In this document: positions 32,891 through 43,900 of the stretch, piece after piece
Position numbering within the stretch: position 1 is the stretch's first letter
Layout: every line of letters begins with the position of its first letter
Source: Acanthaster planci
Taxonomy: Eukaryota > Echinodermata > Asteroidea > Valvatida > Acanthasteridae
Reading direction: 5' to 3'
Assembly: GCF_001949145.1 (NCBI RefSeq)
Contig: NW_019091371.1
Coordinates: 2,368,992 to 2,432,991, forward strand
DNA length: 64,000 nucleotides
The notes under the pieces: model-generated
Told to the model about the DNA's origin: nothing
The model's input: only the letters and a program-made list of their open reading frames with translations
Database searches by the model: none
Translations under genes and position numbers: made by a program

Positions 32891-35800
32891 CTATTCCTTG
32901 TTCAGTTTGTAGATGCCGTAGCCTAGTGTGAGGAGCGACAAAATCATGATTGTCCGGAACACCCTATTCGATGATCCAAAGTACTCCTTGATGGCAGTCT
33001 GGAAAAGTGGCAAAGTAGCAAAGTAGCATGAGCTAAAATCATTAGCACTTGCCTGGTAACGTACCAAGTTCCATTCAGATTGCTTGGCTATGGTTGGGAA
33101 TGANNNNNNNNNNNNNNNNNNNNNNNNNNNNNNNNNNNNNNNNNNNNNNNNNNNNNNNNNNNNNNNNNNNNNNNNNNNNNNNNNNNNNNNNNNNNNNNNN
33201 NNNNNNNNNNNNNNNNNNNNNNNNNNNNNNNNNNNNNNNNNNNNNNNNNNNNNNNNNNNNNNNNNNNNNNNNNNNNNNNNNNNNNNNNNNNNNNNNNNNN
33301 NNNNNNNNNNNNNNNNNNNNNNNNNNNNNNNNNNNNNNNNNNNNNNNNNNNNNNNNNNNNNNNNNNNNNNNNNNNNNNNNNNNNNNNNNNNNNNNNNNNN
33401 NNNNNNNNNNNNNNNNNNNNNNNNNNNNNNNNNNNNNNNNNNNNNNNNNNNNNNNNNNNNNNNNNNNNNNNNNNNNNNNNNNNNNNNNNNNNNNNNNNNN
33501 NNNNNNNNNNNNNNNNNNNNNNNNNNNNNNNNNNNNNNNNNNNNNNNNNNNNNNNNGACAAGTTCCATTCAGATTGCTTCGCAAGTAGTAAGAGGTCATT
33601 TCCCACAGACTTGTGTGTGATAGTCAGCCGTAGCCATGTGATTTGCGTGCCTCTAAAACAAGTGGCTGCAGATTACAAACAGGCATCTATGGGAAGTAGC
33701 CATAGCCTCTAGCCAGTAGCTTTCATGAGAAGCATGTGTGCTCACATCTTGCCACAGCCATTTTCACACTAGAGGGCTGACCTCATGTATAAGGACTGAC
33801 CATGAACTCAAAGCTCCTAATATTTTGATTTTTAGTTGCTGCTGTGCACCTTAACAATCCTGCTTTTATACCATTATAGTACTCCGCAAATATGCCATTT
33901 GTGAGTTAAATTTGAATAAAATCTGGTATAATGAGTTATCTGATTGCACATTAACATAACGATTTGAATTCCCCAGACTAAAGACACTGTTGCTATACCT
34001 CGTGATTCGGAGCAAGCTTTCGCATAGCGACCACCATCTCTGGAATGGACTGGTTCCTTTGTGCCCTTCTTATCCACTAAAAAACAGTATATTGTTGCAA
34101 GGCGTCTCTTATGTAACTAAACAAAAGCTTGCCCTGAATAATGAGGTACAGCAACAGTGGTTTTAGTATGGAGAATTCAAGTTGTTATGTTCATGTGAAT
34201 TTATAGAACTCAGTGTACCAGATTTGGGTCAAAGTAATTTCATAAAAGGCTTCATTGGTCTGGTTCTCGAGCATGCGTCCAGCAGTGCCTATTTCGGCAC
34301 AGGTACATGTATGGTTGAAGCTGGTGGCAGTGGTAACACTATTGTTGGACATTCTTGATGGCCCTTTCAATGGTGGAAGGCAACTACATGTACATGTACT
34401 GTACATGACAAGTATTATATGGCAGTTATTCTGAACAAAGTCCAACACCAGCCTTCCTACCACTGAATGGCCAGGGCCATTAAAAATGTCCAGTGGCAAA
34501 GATCCATGGATTCTTTTACATGTACATACATGTATTTCAATGGACCGTATTCACAGGAGACCAAATTTCAGTCAGATTCCCCAACGTAGTGTATTCATTT
34601 GAAGCGGTGAAATTGAAAGAACCAGACTCTATTCTACGATTTCATTCCGACCCCCAAAATCACTTGGTACCATACTATTAAGGGTTTAAAATGTATACAA
34701 TACGTTTAGGAATATGACTGAAATTGGGTACCCTGCGAATACCGTCTACTCAGCTGATGGACTCATTTTAAGACAAAGATAGGAACATTGTGGGAAGTCT
34801 CTGGCCCTATGTCCTGATGAAAAATGGATGCTGTACTCAGGCAAGAGTCCAGCAGACTGCTGATTACCAGGGTAAGAAACATTGCAATAGGGTCTTTACC
34901 CAGCCTCCCCTGTTGATGATCCAATCAGCAAACCGTCTGACCAGGAACTGGACTATCTCCTTGATGAGCTGGTTGACCCAGCCAGGGAAATTTTGTAAGA
35001 GAAGGCTCTCCATGGCCTGGTTGGAAGAACATAAATAAATTAAGCTAAATAAAAAGTGCACATGTACAGCGTATTTCTGTACCTGGTATTCATTAACTGG
35101 ACTGAGCTCTCTCGAGCTCAAAAACTATTTATCTAACTGCAGGGCAAGTTTGTGTGGCAGCCATTTGTCCACCAGTGTTGAAGCAGGGACCACCATGCCT
35201 AGTCACATGACCAGTCACAAGACCAGTCACTGGGTTAGCAATGACAAAAGAATGTGTTTGTTGTAGTTCATTGGAATAGCTTGTGATTTGAATTCAGACT
35301 GGAGGTCTGTCTTGTGATGATCTTCTGGGGTCTTGAGATGGTCTTAAGAGTCTCTGCAGCAACACCGTTGTCAAAGACCGGTTGATTCTCCCTGGTAACC
35401 CTTGCACAAGATACATGCAGGGTGCCGGGCAAAATTGACCATTACCCCAGTAGTCCATGAATTTGCCCCATAACTGATGAAGATGAAAGTGCTCAATTGT
35501 TTTCCACTGAGATTAATTAATCATGATATTACTTTATCATGTACATGTATTCTTGCATCTGTTTCTGTTTTCAACCACAGATACAATTTTATTTTTAGAG
35601 CTTACGTCAGAAGGGGCAGCCTTTGGGGGGGGGGGAATTGGTTTGTTTTAACCAAACTGGATATTCTGAACTGTCTTTTTTTTTTTAACTATGACAGTCT
35701 TTAGTTTTTCAACACGGGCATTTCACAATAGTGTGCTTCCAAGAGTTTGCAACGTTGGCCAATCACAATGCGGGAAATCTATAGACCCAATGCGCGTTTG

Positions 35801-37693
35801 GAAAGTGTCGACGGATTTTGCGCGTTGTGATACGCCAACACGTTGCAAACTCTTGGAGGCGCACTGATTTGAATTGCCCGTATTCCTGATAAATACCATA
35901 GCATAAAGCAGCAGCAAACTGACGGGCTAATGCGCCACTTACCCTGACTGATATGCGGTAGGCAAAGTAGAACAGGCCGATGATGCGACCCCAGTGGATC
36001 TCACCGTCCCCGAATATCACCTGCGCGACAGCGATGATCTTCTCTATTGGGGAATCAGTGGGTAATGAGTTGATCCACCTGCATTAAGTAAGAATAAAGT
36101 ATCACACCCATTGCCATGGCAGGGGCTCATCCAGGGGGAGCTTGGCTAATCTACGCTTTGTCTCCTCTGCCTTTGTCTCTGCCTTTGAAACCCCTCGTAG
36201 GCCTGTCGCCTGCAAGCGTAAAATGAACATCCTTCCATTCCTTCTGTCAACAGCATGTTCTTGTGGTAAAACATGCCTTGTTACCAGGGGGGGAGTCAAA
36301 TCTCACATACAGAGGGTGTTAAATAGGGTATTATTTTTTTCCCGGAACACGATGTTGCAATGGAGTTTTTCACAAGTACTTGGCAAGCATTTGTTACAAG
36401 TCATCACTAGGACGGTCACTAGTCCCGGCACTTTCATAAGTGACGGTGAGTGAACAGAAGCAAATAGGCATGTGTTAACCTCGGTTCGTGGTTACAAACA
36501 ATGAAACAGGGGTATTTGTGATGCACTTGTGAAAATTTGTGAAGCATTATTGTGTCTTTTAGGTACTACTTGGCTAAATGAGACAGGGATATACTTGATA
36601 CTTGAGTACTAGAGATAGGGATACTTGTGGTACTACTTGTTAAGACTTCTACATTCTGTCAAGTAATATTTTGAGTGTTAGTCAAGTACTTTGGAAGCTA
36701 GTACTCAAATCCAACAGTGCCAAAATATTCCCCCCAACCCTCACCTCTGGAGTTCCCGGTCCTGGTCCAGGATGTCCCCGATCTCTCGCAGGGTGGTGCC
36801 TACCCGCCGCCACACCTCCTCCTGTTCGGGTGTGGCCTGGCCCAGGTCCTCCAGGCGGGGTGCGCCCGGCACCGAGTCCCGCTCGAAGCGGTCCACGATG
36901 AAGTGGCGCAGCAGGACGGTGGCCTGCTCGCTAACCTCGTGGTAACTGTGTTGGGTCCGGAAGCGCCGGGCACCATCGTCCACTTCTGGGAGAGCAAGGC
37001 ATTGTGCAAAATTGGGTGTGTAAAGCGATAAACGTGATGTACATGTATCAGTGTTGGACATGATCGATTGATCAGCTAAATCAATTGTGTGATCATCTGC
37101 ACTATCAGTCAGTCCTGAATGAAATCTCCGCTTTTAATGCCTGGGTCCTAGAAGTAAGGATTGCCACTGGAGGCAACAGCAAAATACAAAAATATGCATT
37201 GTGATTTTTGGCTTCAAATAAATAAATACAGTACATGTACGCACATGTCATGACTTGGACCATGTCAACCAGTAAAAGTCTTTAGGCTAATACCAAGACT
37301 GCACGAGAATAAACACTTCTCATTAAGGTACAGTACATGTACGTACTGTACATGTCCCACATGATTAAACCAGTGGTGTAGTCAAGACCACTTCAGACCA
37401 TCACAAGACCGACACATGACCTCCAGTCTGAATTCAAGTCACAAGCTATTCTAATGAACTGCAATGAAAGCATTCCTTTGTCATCGGTTACACTATTGTC
37501 TGTGATTGGTCTTGTGGTAGCTTGGGCTACAACACTGACTAAACCATCAAAACAGGAAGTCTAAACATTTTCATTTTATGTGTACTTGTATGGTAATAAA
37601 ATCCTGAAGAATATTAATCAAAAGGCTTGTTCATGGCTTACCGTCATGACCATCCATTGGGGAGTCCCCATCCCCACCACCACCTTCTGCCAT
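32891..37693 (-). CDS. BAX-like: BAX-like multidomain BCL-2 family protein (complete, 217 aa)
   Basis: This is a pro-apoptotic effector type of the BCL-2 family, expected to oligomerise in the outer mitochondrial membrane. Five exons on the minus strand: 37642-37693, 36745-36985, 35943-36078, 34900-35016, 32891-32998. All joins keep phase (654 nt with stop). BH3 is at residues 79-91 (LREIGDILD core, with the invariant Leu and Asp). BH1 is at about 120-140 (GEIHWGRIIGLFYFAYRI, with the key WGR). BH2 is at 174-182 (WIINRGGW). A hydrophobic tail anchor spans about 195-212 and ends YKLNKE. The length and the WGR-GGW-YFG order fit BAX better than anti-apoptotic members; BAK or BOK cannot be fully excluded. 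The start is the only ATG that gives a compact acidic, glycine-rich N-terminus. A DEVD tetrapeptide is created across the first splice join (residues 17-20). Confidence 0.93.
33104..33556. other. Assembly gap (453 N) flanked by a short direct repeat
   Basis: The N run lies in the last intron of the BAX-like gene. CAAGTTCCATTCAGATTGCT ends shortly before the gap (from 33064) and reappears directly after it (from 33559). The coding exons on both sides join in frame, so no coding exon need be missing. Confidence 0.95.
33894..34250 (-). mobile_element. Foldback MITE, family 1, copy B (BAX-like intron)
   Basis: This copy matches the element at 8507-8860 in inverse orientation. The shared words AGACTAAAGACACTGTTGCT and CACCATCTCTGGAATGGACT, followed by GGTTCCTTTGTGCCC, are nearly identical. 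Both arms are present. It sits in the last intron of the BAX-like gene, next to the assembly gap. Ends are approximate. Confidence 0.8.
35173..35368. repeat. Dispersed ACCAGTCAC foldback family copy (BAX-like intron)
   Basis: It begins CAGTGTTGAAGCAGGGACC, contains TGACCAGTCACAAGACCAGT and GGGTTAGCAATGACAAAAG, then AATAGCTTGTGATTTGAATT, and ends near GCAGCAACACCG. It spans the GACTGGAG site without interruption, which makes it an empty-site comparison for the hAT insertion at 1178-2504. Confidence 0.65.
35711..35885. mobile_element. Foldback MITE, family 2, copy B (BAX-like intron)
   Basis: It is homologous to 21679-21844. The arms hold TTCACAATAGTGTGCTTCCA AGAGTTTGCAACG on the left and, read inverted, AGTGCGCCTCCAAGAGTTTG on the right. 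The ends are AACACGGGC and GCCCGTATT. It lies about 60 bp from the donor of the BH1 exon. Confidence 0.85.
37371..37537 (-). repeat. Dispersed ACCAGTCAC foldback family copy (intron 1 of BAX-like gene)
   Basis: The ends are inverted: CAGTGGTGTAGTCAAGACC on the left and, read inverted, CAGTGTTGTAGCCCAAG on the right. The flanks ATTAAACC and ACTAAACC suggest an 8-bp target duplication with one mismatch and a one-base offset. The body, on the minus strand, contains AGCTTGTGACTTGAATTC and AGACTGGAGGTCATG. It is the most compact copy and best defines the family, probably a hAT-type MITE. Confidence 0.65.
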
Positions 37694-40600
37694 GAGCAAT
37701 GTCTCGGCTGGAATTCCTCGGTTTAAGTATCCTATGTTCTATTTCCTACAAAAACACAAAAATTTTTTTGTTTCTTCAAATAAAAAGGCAAAGATAGGTG
37801 ATTCAGTCTGAATCTAGCCTATAAAGAGGGTCACAAATGGCCCTGTTACTTTGGGTCTTTTTATGGCAACAGTATAAATAACCAAACTAACCAGTATGAC
37901 GGTATAGTCGCCGGGTCCCTCATTTCACCACTAACTGTTAAAACCAATCAGACTTGACGATACATACAATGTACAAAATTGGGGACCAGGCAACTATATG
38001 GTCACGGACAATAAAAAGCCTACCTATGCTGGTGGAGATCTTGAAAAAAATAATGGAAGAAGTTATGGGCCTAGCAGTGTGTTTAATTGGTAAACAATTC
38101 AAAACAAAAATGGCTGACTGTTTGAAAACATTAACTGATTAACTGGTGAAGAAGGTGACAATGGGTAAACCTGAAGCCATGTTTTTCAACGGTAGGCTCA
38201 CCTGTCAAAAAGGTATAGTTTATCTTGCCTGAATAATATCTCAGTCAATGTCGGTCAGTCAGTCAGGCCTTGATGTCAGACTGCATATAGTCGGTGCCAA
38301 TGAAGGCCAGCCATACTGAAGACAACATGGTAGTAGGACCAAACTAGCATGACTAGTGGAACTACAGCCTTAATGCTCATGATATTGACCCTTGGTTGGG
38401 AAATTCACAATGTCATGAGCCTAGCACTAGAAGCATTGCCATCAATGTCACTTAAGCTAGCTACTAAAAGTACTAGACTACTACTTGTGCAAAGCTTGCA
38501 AAGGAAACATTGAAAAGACAAGAATCTATTAAAACCAACTTAAAAACTCATTTTGGAGTAATTGCAGAATACCCTGCTACTCTAAAATAAGCAACCCCTG
38601 GAATGACTGGTTACGTGGGTAAAAGGTGAAATCCCTTGTGAAGAGTGTGACACTTTGACCTGTACCTGGCATGCCTGGTTAGTATGAGGTTGATCATGTG
38701 GGGTGGGGGGGTATTATGCAATTGAGCAAAGTGAAAACATGCAATAAAAATGGAATTTAGTCAAGAAAATTTTCAAGCATTTTACACTTAGTTTTTTCAG
38801 ACAAGTCTCATCACTGCTCATGTGCACAGTTGACAGGGGCATCAACAAGTGTTGTCCATAGGTGGAACTCTTTCCTTCATTTTTTTGTAGACATGCTAAG
38901 CTAGCCTAGGCTTGTCATGCTGTACATGTTCAGGCATGTCGGGTGTGTGGATTTTTGAAAAGTAGCTAACAGTAGAAGAATAATAGAACTTGACCAACCT
39001 TTTTTGACCCGAAGATCAAAACAAAATCTTATCATCTGCTTCAAACGTGTACAAACTGTTCATACCAGGAGACCAGCAGGTACCAGCAGCTGATAAAAGT
39101 GATATCAAATTAATCCCACCTGAAGAGATGCACGCACACGGACGACTTAGCCCTACAAAATACACCGACACTGTCAATGCATGGAAGAACACAATGTCAG
39201 GACTGTACAACGCAGGCCAAGAGCCTAGGGACACTAAGTTCACCGCATAAAATTATTCAGTTTGGTTTTTTGACACACTCAGATAGCAAACGATTTGGGA
39301 ATCCAGGAAAATTTCCGGGAAAGACCCTATTTACAAAGTAACAATGTCGATGAATGACGTACGTGTACATGAACACCGTGCATCGTCCATGTAGGCGGCC
39401 ATCTTTGACAGCGACCTCTGTTGTTGATTGCTTAAACTGACTTTTTTTTTGTGCTGAGGCAAGAACTTCAGCCTGACGTACGCTTATGTGTGCAAGCCTT
39501 GCATGTACGGTACAGGCGCGCGCGGAAAATGCACGGGAAATTTCGTTTAAAAAGAAAATGTGCTTTGTTATTGTCCGGAAGAGTTTCATATACGGCCGGC
39601 CGTAATTATTCCTTACAGTGACCTATTAGCCGTCACAAAGCAAAAACGTGTCCAAAAAGTTCAATTCAGGAGGGAAATAACCAAGTCGTTTACTTAGAAA
39701 ACACTTGAAAATTTTCAGACCAGTAGCATAAGGTTTGTGCAAAAGGCCAGGGTGTCAAGTGGCGTGTGTATATAGAACTCTTTCCGTTATTGCCTCCACA
39801 TTTTTTTCGGGGGGGGGACTTAATTCTCATTCACTGGAACTGCTGGTCGAGCAACTTCCCGTACATGTATGTCCGGTTCGTGACTTAATACGTGCAAACA
39901 ATCCCGGGGTACGTGCGCGTTAACTTCCGGTTCTATGTAACTCAATGTGCAGTGGGCGTGGCTCCAACCGAAGTGACGTCTTACACATAACCCATGGCAT
40001 GATAAAGTTGAAGAATACCACCAAAGAAAACACACAAATAAAAAGAATAAAACAACTTCCCGGCACAAAACGTGCAAGCAAAAGAACCCAAACTTTTCAC
40101 CACATCAAGGACAATCAATTCTTTAATTTGTTCTCTCAGAATTCACGGAAATAATAACCGCTCACTGAACATGTCTCTTGAAGTGCAAAATGTTACTAAT
40201 TAAAACCACAAATAAATAGTACAAACGGTGCTCGAATATACAGAAGTCACAATACAGGAGCTTTTCACAATCTGACCTGAATTAAAATCCTAAAAGTACT
40301 TCTTAAAAACTTTGGAATTCGTAAACCATGTTTGTGAATTCTCATTCCCTCAGTACACGAGACATGATAGTCTTCATTTTTGCCATGAGTTGTAGATGTT
40401 ACTGCTTTCTTCTTAATCTGTAGCTCCCCAGTGCCATGCAACACTTACAGTAAATTAATTACCAAGGGGGGGGGATAGCAGCCCTCCCCTAAAAACCTAA
40501 TATTCATACTATTAATTGAACTAATACTGGTGGTAATGAAACTGACATCACTCTGAAAACTATTTATCTTCTCAAGAATAACAAAGTCAAGACTTTTCTA

Positions 40601-40943
40601 AAGCTTCCTGTAATGGATAAAGGATCACATCAAATATGTGAATATGTAATTAAATTAATGGATGTCCAGGTAACTTCCTTGGACACCTTTGCTTGTTCCT
40701 TCTTTTGCCAACGTACTTCAACATCGAGATTTCTTATTTTTTTTCTAATAACAAATGCAACTTGAGAAGTAAATTGGGGCGATCTCCAAACAAAAAGCAA
40801 ACAACGATGGGAGCTTCGAGACACCAACAGCTGAGGTTTCTTCGAAATTTTTGCTGCTATCTGAATGAACGTTAATGTAGGGATCTGGGAATTCCCCATT
40901 TAATTTAGCGAATTGTGTGATCTTTGNTTAATGTTGCTCCGTT
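37694..40943. other. Interval between BAX-like start and JmjC gene end (includes BAX-like promoter)
   Basis: Both neighbours are on the minus strand, so this holds the 5' flank of the BAX-like gene and the 3' flank of the JmjC gene. No TATA box is convincing. GGGCGTGGC (a GC-box-like word) lies near 39953, and CpG-bearing sequence is denser at 39340-39970. A plus-strand open stretch at 39008-39250 is listed separately. A minus-strand ATTAAA lies at 40899-40904, 40 bases past the JmjC stop, and could be its polyadenylation signal. One ambiguous base is at 40927. Confidence 0.5.
39008..39250 (+). other. Unassigned open stretch with protein-like composition
   Basis: An 80-codon plus-strand frame without a stop runs from after a TGA at 39005-39007 to TAA at 39248-39250. 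It contains segments such as YKLFIPGDQQVPAADKSD and LSPTKYTDTVNAWKNTMSGL, whose composition looks more protein-like than most noise frames here. There is no early ATG; a polypyrimidine run and GAAG at about 38998-39014 could act as a splice acceptor. I do not recognise the protein. It could be the last exon of an unseen gene, a pseudogene, or chance. Confidence 0.25.
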
Positions 40944-43900
40944 CTACACATCAACTGTGCTTCGGGTGTGCTCATGCGATCTGCTCTTGACCTGGTTAAG
41001 GGCTAGCTCGGTGACCCTGCGACCTTCATCCAAAATACTCTGTGGTATCGCCTCCATAACTGTCCGCACCTATAGCGGTAACAAAGGCATGAAAAGAAGT
41101 GAGCCTTGAGATGACTTGTGCCATCTAAACCAACACTGGATTGATTTGATTCAAAATGACTTGCAACTGATCCCAGTGCTCCTCATATATTTTTCAGGAA
41201 CTGTCCCACTAGTCACTGTGCGAAACCCCAATGCCAAACTAGTAACTCTAACCAATTTTTAACAAACTTTGAGTTTTTTTTTACATCAAATTGTTCAGAG
41301 CAAAATTCCAGACCAACAGGAAACAAACCTGGTCTACGGGTGCCATGTCAGAAAAGCTGGAGGGTAGGGATTCAACATTGACATTGCCAGCTTTGAAAAT
41401 CTCCTCCAACACCATCCTGCCAAGATAGAATAAAAGATAATGCAGAAAGATTGAAAACAATGTGTAGTGTTTCTTGTTTAGATTTGGTCTAGATTCATTC
41501 CGCCTCTTGTTTCCATGTCACTTTTTGCGTACTTTGTATCCAAATCTGAATTGTCAAGTTCTGACACATCAACAGCACATTTGTGACAACTGGCAGGTAA
41601 AATCAGCTGGGGGGGGAACCTACCTATAGTTTGCCCTGTTCATGACCTGCCCACTGACTGCTATTGTTTCCTCAGTGTTGTACGCCTGATGGAACCACCC
41701 AGTTGGAATGATGAGGAGCTCCCCTGGGTACTGGGTGAACTCAACGGCCTCGGCCTTGACAAAGTTTGGGTATCGGTTCAAATCGGGATCAAAGGCATCG
41801 ACGGGGCTACAAAACAAAGGTACACACTTAAGTCCAAAACACAACTTGTAACAAGAATAAAATCCTTGCATTGATCCGATAACTTGGTTGGGTTGCACAG
41901 CAAAGTGGATTTTGAGGGATTAAACACGATTTTAACGATGAACATCTGTTCACAGAAAGCAGACTCTGAGCAATTCTTTTGAAGCAGTGGTCAAACTTTA
42001 AGTTACTGAAACATTGTCTGAAACCTCACCAGAGACTAATCCAGGGAGACGATGTATCAAAGTCCTTGGATGTCTCTTATGTTCTTAAACTTCATTCGAC
42101 ATCGGCAGTGGAGTGATTTTCAAAGTGGGGAGGCCATTTGTTAAACCATCAGGCCTCGGTTATTAATAGCTCAATCCATGGAGCCCCACCCAATTATAGG
42201 CCATGCAAAAAGTGTGTGTGTCGGGGGGGGGAGCCCCCCTTTCGAAAAAGTGGGGGAACCACAGGCCCCTCTGGCTCCACCACTTTCGCCGCCTATATGC
42301 AAAGTCACAACTTCCTAAAAACAAGCACACCCATAAACATGTGCAAACCTGTATGCAAGTGTGCTAAAGTGGCAGTAAAGGCTTCCAACTGTGGTTTCTG
42401 GAACAGTCAACAAAATACATGTTTCTTCGCTGACTAGTCTGGTTTACTTGGCTGTAGCCAGATATAAAAACACACCTCCATGGAAAGTGGCTCGAACCAC
42501 TAACCAGTGACACCTAAGGGAATACACTGTGGACCCTTCTGTTGTTTACAAATACTGCCCACCATTCTGTACAGGCAAAAAAAACGTTTGCGAAACATTC
42601 TCCCTTGGTATACATGAAGGTTTGCCTCAAAATCTGCTTTTTGTTCAATGACTCTAACACAGAAGAAATTTTCCATATTTACTTACCATTCAGGGGTGTA
42701 ATTTTGGCACCACACTTTTTAACACTTTGCAAGTTATTTACAGCGAGTCACAGTCTTGCCAACCCTGGCTGGCAAACTTTGCGATTTGGATGTAGCAAAA
42801 GAAATATCTATTGCCAGTCATTTGGACCCAGCAAGACCCTTACTACAAAGAATCTACTTGTTCACCTGTTGTATTTGTAGCTCTTAAGCGGGAAACCAGA
42901 CATGCGGTCAGGCAGGATATAGAGATGCTCGTCTTGCCCAGGTGGGTACAGTTTCCACTGCTTCACTCCCTTGATGACTGCATTGGTTCCTGTCCAATTA
43001 TAGGGATCTACAGCACCAAACAGGAAGAGGGAAAAGAAAGTCAGAATAACATAATGTATGAATTTCTATGGCGTATTCCAAGAGTCATAGTCTTTTCACT
43101 CACTGTCCAATTTCTACGACTCGGTATGACTTGTGTCATTACTAAACAGTGATGTCTTTTAAAAGGTAATGTCCATTACTGATTACCCACGCTAAGATGA
43201 AAACACTGTTCTTCCTCAAGAAACCTACACGGATAACAAATTGATTTGTCAAAAATGACAAGTGCCTTGGAGAAATTGGAAATATCTCAGACATGACTCG
43301 ACTACAAACCTTGATGTTCCCTATTAGACCAGACAGTAAATTAAATCGAGGAGATCAACCCTATTGTTGTATGACAAAACAATCCAAAAACAGGAAGATT
43401 TTTTTAGCAACACATGTGAACAATTCCAAACAGCAAACTTTCCATGTGGGAAAACTGCCCTTCTCTGTCAAAGCAAAGTGCTTCTAAGCCGAGAGCATAA
43501 ACAAAGGTGAAATACATTTGTTTAACACAGATCAGAAGGTTGAAACAGAATTTAGTCACAAAGACTGCATTTAATCAACAAGCAGCAAGCATGCACTTTA
43601 AACATTACTCCAGTTACTATTTGTTGAAGAGCAACTAGCTACAAATTTAATCATGGACAAACACATCAGGAGCAAAAAGACAGCTAGGCCATGTATTGCA
43701 GAGGCACATGTATATTAGCACAAGCCTACGTACAAATACAGACAGATCTGTACAATGCTCCAGTTTCTTTCTTTTTTTTTGAGCCTATAAAGGACACGGT
43801 GGTTTTTGCTGATGGACTGATCTTCATAGAGAATTCTGAGGAGATAAAGGCCATCATTGGGGTGCAATGCTGCATGTAGTCCTATATATGGTATGCATAT

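Noticed and set aside
42110-42300. Another hAT MITE (CAGTGG near 42107, CTCCACCACTTTCGCCGCC near 42275)
   Set aside because: The ends match only loosely and no target duplication could be found.
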